A stretch of 64,000 nucleotides of DNA, from assembly GCA_000434615.1 (NCBI GenBank), contig FR880847.1, positions 64,308-128,307 on the forward strand. The letters are read 5' to 3'. The position numbers and the translations under genes were made by a program. Under the pieces are notes generated by a model that searched no databases, was not told where the DNA came from, and worked only from the letters and a program-made list of their open reading frames with translations. Positions 52,036 to 61,316 of the stretch are shown here, one piece after another (position 1 is the stretch's first letter; each line of letters opens with the position of its first letter). Source of the DNA: Clostridium sp. CAG:510 (GTDB taxonomy: Bacteria > Bacillota > Clostridia > Lachnospirales > Lachnospiraceae).

Positions 52036-52947
52036 TTATTTTTTCCGATGAATCAGATATTTTGTAAGCTCCTCCAAAAAGGCACTGTCCCCCGAACAGT
52101 CCTTCAGAATACAAATGGCTTCTTCCGAAAGCTTCTCCACTTCTTTTTTTGCTTTTTCAAGACCATACATGGTCACATAAGTCTGTTTGTCGTTCTTTTC
52201 GTCGCTGAAAAGCGGCTTACCCAAAACGGCTTCCTCTCCTTCCACATCCAGAATGTCGTCCTGAATCTGGAACGCAATGCCGATGTTGTACGCACATTTG
52301 CCCATGGCAGTAACGGTTTTCTCGTCCGCTCCCGCCAAAATGGCTCCTATCATCATGGAAGCCTCTATCAGATCCGCCGTCTTGTGACGGTAAATAAACA
52401 GAAGCTGCTCTTCCGTAATCTGTTTTCCTTCTGCCTCTAAGTCCGCGGTCTGTCCGCCGATCATGCCGTGGATGCCAGCAGCCTTAGACAGTACCTTCAG
52501 CGCCTGCTCCAACATCTTAAAACGCGCCGTTACCGGCACCCCGTCCACATAACAGTTTTCAAAAGCCCGGAATGCGGTTTCAAACGCATAGTTTAACAGG
52601 GCATCCCCTGCCAGAACCGCCATACCGTCTCCGTAAACCACCCAGGTGGTCTTTTTGCCGCGGCGCAGCTCGTCGTTGTCCATGGCAGGCAGATCGTCAT
52701 GCACCAGGGAATAGGTATGTATCATTTCCATGGCCGCCATAAAGGGCTCCACCGCACTGCCCGTTCCGCCGCACATTTTATAGGTTTCCCGCATCAGCAT
52801 GGGACGGATTCTCTTGCCGCCCGCCTCCAAGCTGTAATGCATGGCTTCCTTTACCGTTTTCTGCAAGCCTTCCGTATCCGGCATATACTGCATTAAAATC
52901 TCATTGATTTCTTTCTGTCTGTTTTCAAATTCTGCCCGAAAGTCCAT
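52036..52947 (-). CDS. ispA: Farnesyl/geranylgeranyl diphosphate synthase
   Basis: 303-residue short-chain prenyl transferase. First aspartate-rich motif DDLPAMDND in LVHDDLPAMDNDELRRG and second DDILD in QIQDDILDVEG bind diphosphate through magnesium; GGKRIRPML binds the allylic substrate. The two residues before the first motif (S, L, V, H region) suggest a short chain (C15-C20), not settled here. GGGAGG precedes the ATG; it lies between xseB and dxs. Confidence 0.95.
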   Translation of the reverse strand: MDFRAEFENRQKEINEILMQYMPDTEGLQKTVKEAMHYSLEAGGKRIRPMLMRETYKMCGGTGSAVEPFMAAMEMIHTYSLVHDDLPAMDNDELRRGKKTTWVVYGDGMAVLAGDALLNYAFETAFRAFENCYVDGVPVTARFKMLEQALKVLSKAAGIHGMIGGQTADLEAEGKQITEEQLLFIYRHKTADLIEASMMIGAILAGADEKTVTAMGKCAYNIGIAFQIQDDILDVEGEEAVLGKPLFSDEKNDKQTYVTMYGLEKAKKEVEKLSEEAICILKDCSGDSAFLEELTKYLIHRKK

Positions 52948-52965
52948 ACTTCCTCCCGCTACATG

Positions 52966-53169
52966 CTATTCCTCGTCCCAGTCCGTTACCTGTCCGTCCG
53001 CGTTTAAAATCTGCACCTGTTTTTCCACCCTGTCGATATCGGCGTTGCACTGCTTAATAAGCTCCATGCCGTCCTTATACAAGGAAAAGCTTTCTTCCAG
53101 TGTAATATCTTCTTTTCGCAACTGCTCTGTCATGGCATCTAATTTTGCCAGCTTTTCTTCCAATGTCAT
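52966..53169 (-). CDS. xseB: Exodeoxyribonuclease VII small subunit
   Basis: 67 residues: MTLEEKLAKLDAMTEQLRKEDITLEES and FSLYKDGMELIKQCNADIDRVE are the helical hairpin of XseB. The ATG at 53169 overlaps the xseA stop (ATGA). A nine-codon extension upstream lacks a better site. The acidic tail (DGQVTDWDEE) is usual. Confidence 0.93.
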   Translation of the reverse strand: MTLEEKLAKLDAMTEQLRKEDITLEESFSLYKDGMELIKQCNADIDRVEKQVQILNADGQVTDWDEE

Positions 53170-54386
53170 ACCGGTTCTCTTTCCTTTCGTGCGCATTCTT
53201 CCACCAGTACGTGAATTTCGCCGTCCGTCACCTGTACGGTAAGCCTATCACCTTCCGCCACATCTTCCACACTCTTTACGGCCCTGCCGTCCTTTTCCAC
53301 ATAGGAATAGCCGCCGCTTAATTTTTCCAAAGGGGACAGCCCCTTAAACTGCTCAATAAGAAGCGCCAGTCTGTGGCGTCTGTCCGTCACGATATCCGAA
53401 AATCCGCCCTGCAGGCTCTCCGTCAGCTTTGCTAAATACATCTTCTGCTCCTGCAGACGGTTCATGGGACTTAGTGTCTTTAACAGAAGCTGTCTCTGCG
53501 CCGTCTTCATTTTTAAGAGCTGTATTTGGGTCATCATGCCGCCGGCAAGTTCCTCTTTTCTGCGGGCAAGCTGTTTTTCCAGCTGGTCGTACTCATATAC
53601 GGCAAGCTCCGCTGCCGCTGAGGGAGTCGGTGCACGCAGATCCGCCACAAAATCCGCAATGGTGGTGTCCGTTTCGTGGCCCACTGCGGAAATAATTGGG
53701 ATTTCACAGTCAAAGATGGCCTGTGCCACCGCTTCTTCGTTAAACGCCCACAAATCCTCCAAGGAGCCGCCGCCCCTTCCCACTATCATCACATCCACAC
53801 CTGTCTTTTCCAGTGCGCGGATGCCGTTTATAATGCTGGGCGCCGCATCCTTCCCCTGCACAATGGCGGGATACAGGATAATTTTCACGTAAGGGTTCCT
53901 TCTCCGGGTAATGTTGATGATATCCCGGACCGCCGCTCCCGTGGGAGCCGTCACCACACCCAATGTATGAATATACTTTGGAACGGGTCGTTTGTAACAC
54001 TCATCAAACATGCCCCGTTCCAACAGTTCCGTTTTCAATTCTTCAAATTTTTCGTAGAGATTTCCCAGACCGTCACTCGTAATCTGCTTTACATAAATCT
54101 GGTATTTTCCGTCTCTTTCGTAAACGTTTACACTACCTTTTACAATGACCTGCATCCCCTCCTGCATACGGAAGGAAAGTCCTTTTTTCCGGTCACTGTC
54201 GAACATCACACAGGCAATGGTACCTTTTTCGTCCTTTAACGTAAAATAAATATGTCCAGACGGATGGTATTTGCAGTTGCTTACTTCGCCTCTGACGCAA
54301 AGCCTCTGCAGCATAAAATCCTGAGTGAACATATTTTTTATATACGCATTTACCTGTGCAACCGAATATACATTTTGTACGGCCAT
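53166..54386 (-). CDS. xseA: Exodeoxyribonuclease VII large subunit
   Basis: 406-residue catalytic subunit that degrades single-stranded DNA to oligonucleotides. N-terminal OB-fold (~1-100; VRGEVSNCKYHPSGHIYFTLKDE), catalytic core with TAPTGAAVRDI, IVGRGGGSLEDLWAFNEE and SAVGHETDTTIADFVADLRAPTP, then a coiled-coil region (~260-370). AGAGGA precedes the ATG; nusB lies 12 bp upstream. Confidence 0.97.
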   Translation of the reverse strand: MAVQNVYSVAQVNAYIKNMFTQDFMLQRLCVRGEVSNCKYHPSGHIYFTLKDEKGTIACVMFDSDRKKGLSFRMQEGMQVIVKGSVNVYERDGKYQIYVKQITSDGLGNLYEKFEELKTELLERGMFDECYKRPVPKYIHTLGVVTAPTGAAVRDIINITRRRNPYVKIILYPAIVQGKDAAPSIINGIRALEKTGVDVMIVGRGGGSLEDLWAFNEEAVAQAIFDCEIPIISAVGHETDTTIADFVADLRAPTPSAAAELAVYEYDQLEKQLARRKEELAGGMMTQIQLLKMKTAQRQLLLKTLSPMNRLQEQKMYLAKLTESLQGGFSDIVTDRRHRLALLIEQFKGLSPLEKLSGGYSYVEKDGRAVKSVEDVAEGDRLTVQVTDGEIHVLVEECARKEREPV

Positions 54387-54398
54387 AAAAATCCTCTT

Positions 54399-54812
54399 TT
54401 ATACAAACTTCGCCAATACGGCATTGACAAAAGCTCCGGATCCGTCCTGACCGAATTTCTTGGCAAGCTCCACCGCCTCATTGATGGCTACGCTCGCCGG
54501 TACACTGTCATCCTTCTCTATTTCATAGACAGCAAGGCGGAGAACAGTAAGCTCTACCTTGCCCATGCGGGTGATGTCCCAGTTCTCGGCCTTTTCGGAA
54601 AGCTGCTTATCAATGTCCGGTAAGGACTCCATGATGTGATTGTACTTTTCGGTGATGTACTCCCTGTCCTTTTCGCTGAAGGAATGCATATCTTCATCAT
54701 AGCTTCCCGTTTCAAAAAACATTTTTAACTGTGCCGGCATCTCCTCCGGATTATTAAATTCCACACGGAACAAAAGCAGAAATATCTGCTCTCTCAATTC
54801 TCTCCTGCCCAT
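54399..54812 (-). CDS. nusB: Transcription antitermination factor NusB
   Basis: 137-residue all-helical protein that with NusE binds boxA RNA during rRNA transcription. GRRELREQIFLLLFRVEF and the closing SVAINEAVELAKKFGQDGSGAFVNAVLAKF are diagnostic. The ATG at 54812 has GAGGG upstream; in-frame codons before it overlap asp23 and are rejected. Order asp23-nusB is conserved. Confidence 0.95.
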   Translation of the reverse strand: MGRRELREQIFLLLFRVEFNNPEEMPAQLKMFFETGSYDEDMHSFSEKDREYITEKYNHIMESLPDIDKQLSEKAENWDITRMGKVELTVLRLAVYEIEKDDSVPASVAINEAVELAKKFGQDGSGAFVNAVLAKFV

Positions 54813-54840
54813 AGTATCTGAGTTCCCTCTTATCGTATGA

Positions 54841-55218
54841 TTATTTGTTGTTCGGCATACTGACAGCCACAACTCTCACGTTCACATCCGTAACGGTAAG
54901 TCCTGTCATATTTTCAATGGTGGTCTTTACTTTGTCCTGTACCTTGCCGCAGGTAACGGGAATATTGTAGCCGTATGCGATATTTACAAACACATCGACC
55001 TTTACGCGGTTTTCAAAAATATCAATTTTAGCGCCTTTTCTGGCGTTTTTGATACCGACCTTATCCATCAGCTCGCCTGCCATATTGCCGGCGCAGGCTT
55101 CCACGCCTTCAATATCCCTGACTGCCAGGCTGGCAATCATGGCTACTACGTCATCTGCTATCTGTACGGTACCGATATCGTTATTATCTCTTAAAACATA
55201 GTTTGATCTTTCTTCCAT
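54841..55218 (-). CDS. Asp23/YqhY-family protein
   Basis: 125-residue Asp23 (DUF322) protein. Core segments: GTVQIADDVVAMIASLAVRDIEGVEAC, GKAKIDIFENRVKVDVFV-like strands and VQDKVKTTIENMTGLTVTDVNV. In Bacillus the nusB-linked member is YqhY, tied to control of acetyl-CoA carboxylase. ATG 55218 is chosen because the earlier one sits directly on AAGGAG. First gene of the long operon ending with recN. Confidence 0.9.
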   Translation of the reverse strand: MEERSNYVLRDNNDIGTVQIADDVVAMIASLAVRDIEGVEACAGNMAGELMDKVGIKNARKGAKIDIFENRVKVDVFVNIAYGYNIPVTCGKVQDKVKTTIENMTGLTVTDVNVRVVAVSMPNNK

Positions 55219-55264
55219 AATTATGTCCATACTCCTTTCGCCTTGTACTTCCGTTCATGATGTT

Positions 55265-55293
55265 AGTATAGCACAACCCTTATTCATTCACAA
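55265..55293 (-). promoter_or_regulatory. Sigma-A promoter of the asp23-nusB-...-recN operon
   Basis: TTGTGA, 17 bp, TATACT on the minus strand; its -35 lies within the last codons of the upstream lipoprotein gene. Confidence 0.8.
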
Positions 55294-56473
55294 GCCAAAA
55301 AGTCAGCGAATGCCCCGCCGCATCCTCCGTATAGGCTATTCTGCCGCCGGCGGTATAAAAATAGCGGAATATCTTCTGATTTGTGACAAGCTCTGTCACA
55401 AAGGTATCGTAAACGGCATCGTCACTGCACATAAAGGTGATGGTGGTTTTGCCCGTATCCTGCGCCTTTTCAAAGAAATCCTCCACCGCTTCCTCATCAT
55501 ACTCCGTAAAATAAGCGCCCTCCGTCACGTAGTAATTTGCCTGCATGGAGGTACATTCCGGCAGGGCAAACAGAGTATCCACCGTGTGGGTTTTCTCTAA
55601 CATAACCGCCGGTACGCAGAGGTAATCATAGTTAATCTGCGGCAGGCTGCCGGCGCCCTCATCTTTTTCTTCGCTCTGATAGGAAGGATCGCCCCATGTG
55701 GCATCCACATAATAGCATTGTCCGTCCACTTCCACTAAATTAAACGCATGCGCCTGTCCGCCGTAAACCGTGCCGGACACAAGTACACTGTTTATCCCTG
55801 CCCGGTTCAAAAGATACTGCACCGTTTTGGCATATCCCTGACAGACGGACTCGCCCGATAATAAACAGGAGCAGATATTCTGGTTGTCCGGGGCATCCTT
55901 CCGGTAATCGGTGTGCAGAATCACATATTCGTACACATATTTTACTTTTTCGTAATCAGATGCCTCTGCCGGCAAAGCCTGCAGGCATTCCTCTGCCGCC
56001 CGGTCGATTTCCCGTTCCCTAAGCACCCGCTCATAGGTGTCCATGGTATAGGTGCCGGAAAAGCTGATTTTCAGTAGCTTGTCCGCCATCGTATACTTTG
56101 TATAGGTGTAGCCGCTCACGAAAAACAGCTCCGGGTGATCGTTCATAACGGCATAAAAGACCTTTTCGATGTCCTCTTCCCCGGGCTCTCCCGAAAAACC
56201 GGTATGCAGGAGATATTCCTCCTCCATGCCGGACAGGGCAAGATAAATGTCACGATACCACACCTGTTCTCCCCCGGATAAGGTTTCCAGGCAGAACTGT
56301 CTGGTAGGATATTCCTCTTTCATGGCTTCCGTGTACTCTGCCATCTGTGTCTCATCCATTGTCTGTGCTTCCCCGTTTTCCTGTGTTTCCTCCCGTAATG
56401 GGGAGGCACAGGCACTCAGGCACACTGCAAGGATTGCTGCCGTAAGTACTGTTCGTTTTAATTTTCTGTTCAA
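55280..56473 (-). CDS. Transglutaminase-like lipoprotein
   Basis: 397 residues. Lipobox LSAC (C22) after a short signal peptide, an acidic linker, and a transglutaminase-like (papain-fold) core with the triad in view: cysteine in SVCQGYAKTVQYLLNRAGI, histidine in GQAHAFNLVEVDG and aspartate in YYVDATWGDP. These proteins may be peptidases or crosslinkers at the cell surface; the substrate is unknown. The start codon is TTG, with GAGG 6 nt upstream. It lies 10 bp after prfC, so it may be cotranscribed with it. Confidence 0.85.
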   Translation of the reverse strand: MNRKLKRTVLTAAILAVCLSACASPLREETQENGEAQTMDETQMAEYTEAMKEEYPTRQFCLETLSGGEQVWYRDIYLALSGMEEEYLLHTGFSGEPGEEDIEKVFYAVMNDHPELFFVSGYTYTKYTMADKLLKISFSGTYTMDTYERVLREREIDRAAEECLQALPAEASDYEKVKYVYEYVILHTDYRKDAPDNQNICSCLLSGESVCQGYAKTVQYLLNRAGINSVLVSGTVYGGQAHAFNLVEVDGQCYYVDATWGDPSYQSEEKDEGAGSLPQINYDYLCVPAVMLEKTHTVDTLFALPECTSMQANYYVTEGAYFTEYDEEAVEDFFEKAQDTGKTTITFMCSDDAVYDTFVTELVTNQKIFRYFYTAGGRIAYTEDAAGHSLTFWLVNE

Positions 56474-56483
56474 ATCTGCCTCT

Positions 56484-58082
56484 TTACTGATTGCGTCCGA
56501 ATTCGGAAAGCTCCAGTCCCGGGTTTCTGTCCAGTGTCATACCCACACTCCAGGAGTTGACAAACAGAAGTAAGGGATTGCCCTTCAAATCCTGAATCTT
56601 CTTCATATCCGATGTACCGGTCAGCTTCTGTAAATCAATATCCTTGTTTTCAATCCAGCGGATATGCTCATAGGGAAGCGGCTCTAAGCGGATTTCCACA
56701 TTGTATTCGTTGTTCAGGCGGTACTTTAAGACGTCAAACTGCAGGACACCTACCACACCCACGATGATTTCTTCCATACCGGTGTTGTATTCCTGGAAAA
56801 TCTGGATGGCACCTTCCTGGGCAATCTGGGAAACGCCCTTGATGAACTGCTTTCTCTTCATGGTATCTACCTGACGCACTCTGGCAAAATGCTCCGGTGC
56901 AAAGGTAGGAATACCTTCGTATTGAAATTTCTGTTTCGGCATGCACAGGGTATCGCCGATGGAGAAAATACCCGGGTCGAATACTCCGATAATGTCGCCC
57001 GCATATGCCTCGTCCAGAATCTTCCTCTCGTCCGCCATAATCTGCTGGGGCTGGGAAAGACGCATGACCTTGTCGCCCTGCACATGGCGAACTTCCATGT
57101 TGGCATCAAACTTTCCGGAGCAGATACGCATAAAGGCGATTCTGTCCCGGTGCGCCTTGTTCATGTTCGCCTGGATTTTAAAGACAAAGGCGGAAAAATC
57201 ATTTTCCACAGGGTCAATCAGTCCGATGTCCGCCTTCCGGGGCAGCGGTGTGGTTGTCATTTTTAAGAAATGCTGCAGGAAATCCTCCACGCCGAAGTTT
57301 GTCAGGGCGGAACCGAAGAATACCGGCGTCAGATCGCCGCTTCTTACTTCATCTAAATCAAATTCCGCACTGGCGCCGTCCAAAAGCTCGATTTCTTCCA
57401 TGAGTTTGTCCGCTGCCGCCTGTCCGATAACTGAAACAAGCTTGTCCGTATCGGCTGCGTCAATCTCGGTTGCGATACCTTCCTTCGTACCCTTTTCGGT
57501 ATCGGAATAGGTAAAGACTTTATTTTTCTCTCTGTCAAATACACCCTTGAAATTTTTACCGGAGCCGATGGGCCAGTTGACGGGGCAGGTAGCTATTCCT
57601 AACTCCTTCTCGATTTCGTCCAGCAGATCGAAGGTATCGTTGGCGTCTCTGTCCATCTTGTTGATAAAGGTAAAAATAGGTATCTTTCTCATGACGCAGA
57701 CCTTGAACAGCTTTCTGGTCTGTGCCTCTACACCCTTGGAGGCGTCAATGACCATGACGGCTGAGTCCGCCGCCATCAGGGTACGGTAGGTATCTTCCGA
57801 GAAGTCCTGATGTCCCGGTGTATCCAGAATATTGATGCAGAATCCGCCGTATTCAAACTGCAGTACCGAAGAAGTTACAGAAATACCTCTTTCCTTTTCA
57901 ATTTCCATCCAGTCGCTGACCGCATGTCTGGCTGTTGCCTTTCCCTTTACGCTTCCCGCCAGATTGATGGCTCCGCCGTAAAGCAAAAATTTCTCCGTCA
58001 GGGTCGTCTTACCTGCATCGGGGTGCGAAATGATCGCAAAAGTTCGTCGTCTGTTTATTTCCTCTGCTACTGAAGCTGCCAC
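56484..58082 (-). CDS. prfC: Peptide chain release factor 3
   Basis: 532-residue translational GTPase that removes RF1/RF2 after termination. G1 SHPDAGKTTLTEK, G3 DTPGHQDF, G4 NKMDRD and the RF3-typical RRTFAIISHPDAGKTT identify it. A GTG at 58082 is preferred (TTGGAGG 9 nt upstream), since the ATG three codons earlier touches that site. deoB ends 45 bp upstream. Confidence 0.95.
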   Translation of the reverse strand: MAASVAEEINRRRTFAIISHPDAGKTTLTEKFLLYGGAINLAGSVKGKATARHAVSDWMEIEKERGISVTSSVLQFEYGGFCINILDTPGHQDFSEDTYRTLMAADSAVMVIDASKGVEAQTRKLFKVCVMRKIPIFTFINKMDRDANDTFDLLDEIEKELGIATCPVNWPIGSGKNFKGVFDREKNKVFTYSDTEKGTKEGIATEIDAADTDKLVSVIGQAAADKLMEEIELLDGASAEFDLDEVRSGDLTPVFFGSALTNFGVEDFLQHFLKMTTTPLPRKADIGLIDPVENDFSAFVFKIQANMNKAHRDRIAFMRICSGKFDANMEVRHVQGDKVMRLSQPQQIMADERKILDEAYAGDIIGVFDPGIFSIGDTLCMPKQKFQYEGIPTFAPEHFARVRQVDTMKRKQFIKGVSQIAQEGAIQIFQEYNTGMEEIIVGVVGVLQFDVLKYRLNNEYNVEIRLEPLPYEHIRWIENKDIDLQKLTGTSDMKKIQDLKGNPLLLFVNSWSVGMTLDRNPGLELSEFGRNQ

Positions 58083-58126
58083 AGCTTTCATCCTCCAAAT
58101 CTTAACTTACTGCACGCGTTCCGTGC

Positions 58127-59281
58127 TTACCTTAATATGCCCTCTCCCGCAAAGGTGGGCACAATGTCAAAATATTGTAACACAGATGCACCGATATCTG
58201 CAAATGTTTTTCTTGTCCCCAGATTGCCCGGCGCCACCGGCTTTCCGTACATGACAAAGGGTGTATATTCCCTGGTGTGGTCCGTGGTTTTTAAGTAACC
58301 GGGGTCGCAGCCGTGGTCCGCCGTTATCATAAGCACATCCTCATCCCTCATTTTCGCCATGATTTCCGGTAATTTACCGTCAAAATAAGAAAGTGCCTTC
58401 GCATAGCCGTCAATGTCCCTGCGGTGTCCGTAAAGCATATCAAAATCCACTAAATTGATAAAGCAGATGCCTTCAAAATCCTTGTCGAGATATTCTAAGG
58501 TTCTCTCAATGCCCTCAGCATTTCCGCTTGTATAGACATGCTCCGAGATGCCGCTTCCGGCAAAAATATCAAAAATCTTGCCTACGGCAATGGTATCTTT
58601 TCCGTGCCTCTGCAGGATATTTAATATGGTGTCCCCGGGCGGCTCCAGCGAAAAATCATGTCGTCTCGGTGTGCGGGTGTAGTTTCCGCTTTCCCCGGTA
58701 AAGGGTCTGGCGATAACTCTGCCCACGCCGTGCTTTCCGGTCAGGATTTTCCGCGCCATCCGGCAATATTCGTAAAGCTGTTCCACCGGCACCACATCCT
58801 CATGAGCGGCAATCTGGAACACGCTGTCCGCAGATGTGTAAACAATCAAATCACCCGTTTTGACATGCTCGTCGCCGTATACTTTAATGACTTCCGTACC
58901 GGAATACGGCTTGTTGCAGAGCACTCCTCTGCCGGTTGCTTTCTTAAACGCATCCAGTACCTCTTTGGGGAAGCCGTCCGGATAAGTGGGCAGCGGAGTC
59001 GGGGAGTAAATGCCGGCTATCTCCCAGTGTCCGATGGTAGTATCTTTGCCCATGGAAGCTTCCGCCATACGTGCAACTCTGCCCGTTATATCCGTTACCT
59101 TACTTTCTGCCGATGTGCCTTCTATCTGAAAAAGTCCCAATTTTTCCATGTTTGGCATAGAAAAATAAGGACTTTTCGATACTGTTCCCAAGGTATCCAC
59201 ACCGTAGTCTCCAAACTTTTCCGCATCCGGCATCTGTCCGATTCCAAAGCTGTCCAGTACGATTAAAAATACTCTCTTCAT
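58127..59281 (-). CDS. deoB: Phosphopentomutase
   Basis: 384-residue alkaline-phosphatase-fold mutase interconverting ribose 1- and 5-phosphate (and deoxyribose forms) in nucleoside use. Metal and catalytic motifs: LDSFGIGQMPDA, the nucleophile threonine in GKDTTIGHWE, NLVDFDMLYGHRRD, and ITADHGCDP with THTREYTP-like DHTREYTPF. AGGAAGG stands 9 nt before the ATG. It lies between spoIIIAH and prfC. Confidence 0.97.
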   Translation of the reverse strand: MKRVFLIVLDSFGIGQMPDAEKFGDYGVDTLGTVSKSPYFSMPNMEKLGLFQIEGTSAESKVTDITGRVARMAEASMGKDTTIGHWEIAGIYSPTPLPTYPDGFPKEVLDAFKKATGRGVLCNKPYSGTEVIKVYGDEHVKTGDLIVYTSADSVFQIAAHEDVVPVEQLYEYCRMARKILTGKHGVGRVIARPFTGESGNYTRTPRRHDFSLEPPGDTILNILQRHGKDTIAVGKIFDIFAGSGISEHVYTSGNAEGIERTLEYLDKDFEGICFINLVDFDMLYGHRRDIDGYAKALSYFDGKLPEIMAKMRDEDVLMITADHGCDPGYLKTTDHTREYTPFVMYGKPVAPGNLGTRKTFADIGASVLQYFDIVPTFAGEGILR

Positions 59282-59313
59282 CTCATCCGTCCTTCCTGTC
59301 GTTTCATTCGTTT

Positions 59314-59342
59314 ATCTTACCACATATCCTTTTACTCTACAA
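59314..59342 (-). promoter_or_regulatory. Candidate promoter of deoB
   Basis: TTGTAG, 17 bp, TAAGAT on the minus strand, in the short gap after spoIIIAH. Confidence 0.4.
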
Positions 59343-60090
59343 CTGTACTGATTATGATATTTTCTGCCGGAATGCCGGCTTTTCTTTTCACAATATCTTC
59401 AATCTGGGCTCTCTGGGCGTCCGTCAGCTCCAGCGCATTTACCACCACATCGGCACCGTCCCCGCTGATGCTTACCACCACGCCGTCAAAGCCTTTTGCC
59501 TGCAGTAAGATTTCCGCACCCAGTTCTTTTTCCGCTACATTTGTCATCTGCACCATGGTCTGTACGGCTTCCTGCTTCTGTTCATCGCTTAAGGCGGTGC
59601 TGTTGATGACTTCCATCAGGGTTTCCTTATTCTTGGCTCTCACCTGCTCCTTCAAAAGCTTTGCTTCGGAAAGCACTGTCACGGAGGAATTGGATGTGAA
59701 TACGGCTTCTCCGGGAATTTCGCCCTGCTCCGGTGTCACGTAAGAACCGTCCGCCTGTTCAAGATCTGTTTCTGCATCCGCACCGCTTAATGCCAGGTCT
59801 TCCTCCGACAAGTCATCCAGATCCGTATCCAGACTTTCGATTTCCACATAATCTCCGTTTGCCGCCGCATCGTCCGTAAGCCCCATGATATCGTTCAGGG
59901 AATAGTCATCGTTTACCACACCGTCCGTCAGGCTTCCCGCTTCCTCACTGGTAATTTCTCCGTTTGCGGAAGTGGGCACATAATCTTCCCCGGACAGATT
60001 TTTACCGGTAAACTGTAAGTACCCTGCTACCGCAATCATAATGGCAAGTGCAGTAATCATCAGTTGATTTTTTTTAAGTATGTTTTTCAC
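59332..60090 (-). CDS. spoIIIAH: Stage III sporulation protein AH
   Basis: 252 residues. One membrane helix (~9-27), an acidic linker (~35-115) and a C-terminal domain (~135-252) of the ring-building YscJ/FliF-like type that pairs with SpoIIQ across the two spore membranes. The long acidic linker is typical of clostridial AH. The start is GTG at 60090, with GGGGAG 6 nt upstream; an ATG 15 codons earlier has no site. No spoIIQ is in the window. Confidence 0.9.
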   Translation of the reverse strand: MKNILKKNQLMITALAIMIAVAGYLQFTGKNLSGEDYVPTSANGEITSEEAGSLTDGVVNDDYSLNDIMGLTDDAAANGDYVEIESLDTDLDDLSEEDLALSGADAETDLEQADGSYVTPEQGEIPGEAVFTSNSSVTVLSEAKLLKEQVRAKNKETLMEVINSTALSDEQKQEAVQTMVQMTNVAEKELGAEILLQAKGFDGVVVSISGDGADVVVNALELTDAQRAQIEDIVKRKAGIPAENIIISTVVE

Positions 60091-60212
60091 GTCATTCTCC
60101 CCTTCACTATACTTTCGGTTTTCTACCTGTTTCATTATATTAAGCTTTTCTATTCTCTATGCATACGTGTCTTATTTTGTACGCAGAACTTTCGCATGGT
60201 GCTCTCCCCGGC

Positions 60213-60890
60213 TTATCCTGCCTTCAGCACTTTTACCCGGTGCGCCTCCACGCCGAACAGTATCTGTACCGCCTCCGATAAATTTTTACTCACTTCCCCG
60301 TTGCCGGCTCCTTCCGCCACCACGACCACGCCCTCCACGCTGGGGCTTAAGGTTTTGACCACATAGGGCTCTTCATAGCCGTTCCCCTTTCTGTAAACCG
60401 TCGCATCCTCCGTGGCAAATTCGCTCACCATCCGGCTGCCGCCCTGGCTGTCCTGCTCCGATGTCTGGGAACGTGTCACCGGCATATCCTTCTCCACAAC
60501 CTGTTCCGAAGACGCCCTGAGGGTAATCATCACCTTCACCTGCCCGGCACCGTTTACTCCGGAAAGAAGGCTTTCTGCCTTCGCTTCCATTTCCTTTATA
60601 TACTGCTCCTGTTCCCACACATAGCCGGTCACGGCGGTTTCGTCGTATCCTGCCGTACCATCCCCGGCTGCCGTGTAGGCTGCGGTTCCGCCTGCCTGAT
60701 ATCCTGTTCCTGTGTTTTTAGTTTGATAACTGCTGTTATCATTTCTTCCCGATGCGCTTTTTCCGCCGGTTCCCGCCGTATCCACCGGAATGGCAATCAC
60801 CATGAGCAGCACCCCCAGCAACACGATAATCAGAAGATTATTCTTATTTTTCAGGAATTTCACTATGGACTCTTTATGGATTTCCTTCAT
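60213..60890 (-). CDS. spoIIIAG: Stage III sporulation protein AG
   Basis: 225 residues: membrane helix (~20-35), a low-complexity linker rich in G, T, A and Y (~45-95) and a C-terminal ring-forming domain (~95-225; ITLRASSEQVVEKD, GVVVVAEGAGN). AG forms a large ring in the mother-cell membrane of the feeding-tube complex. It overlaps spoIIIAF by 17 bp. Confidence 0.93.
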   Translation of the reverse strand: MKEIHKESIVKFLKNKNNLLIIVLLGVLLMVIAIPVDTAGTGGKSASGRNDNSSYQTKNTGTGYQAGGTAAYTAAGDGTAGYDETAVTGYVWEQEQYIKEMEAKAESLLSGVNGAGQVKVMITLRASSEQVVEKDMPVTRSQTSEQDSQGGSRMVSEFATEDATVYRKGNGYEEPYVVKTLSPSVEGVVVVAEGAGNGEVSKNLSEAVQILFGVEAHRVKVLKAG

Positions 60891-61275
60891 GCACCTTCAC
60901 CTCGATTTCTACGGTTTCTATGTTGGCGGGAGCCTCTGTGGAATTTTCATCGTATACATTATTAAGTTTCGATTTAATTTCTCTTTCATAGATTTCCCGC
61001 CGTTTTTCTTCCGATAAATCACATATGTAATTTATTTGCATCATATCCTCCTGCATCATTTCCTCATACCCGGCAAGGCTCTTCGAAAAAGCCTTTTCAT
61101 CCGTCTGTCCGAACAGCTTCAGAAGCGGCATCATGAACAGGGTCAGCGCCATCAGATGCACAATGAATTTCAGGTACTTTTCATACAGGCCGTTCGGCTT
61201 CAGGTGCAGGATAAGCTGCGCCCCTATTAAGAAAACACTTGCTTTTTTTATGACAGAAAAGATTTCATCGCCCAT
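60874..61275 (-). CDS. spoIIIAF: Stage III sporulation protein AF
   Basis: 133 residues with two N-terminal membrane helices (~10-26, ~36-54; the loop contains LKPNGLYEKYLKFIVHL, typical of AF) and a C-terminal ring-type domain. AAGG lies before the ATG. It sits between spoIIIAE and spoIIIAG in the standard order. Confidence 0.92.
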   Translation of the reverse strand: MGDEIFSVIKKASVFLIGAQLILHLKPNGLYEKYLKFIVHLMALTLFMMPLLKLFGQTDEKAFSKSLAGYEEMMQEDMMQINYICDLSEEKRREIYEREIKSKLNNVYDENSTEAPANIETVEIEVKVHEGNP

Positions 61276-61316
61276 TTTCCACGCCTTTCTTTATACATTT
61301 TCATGCCTATCTGCTT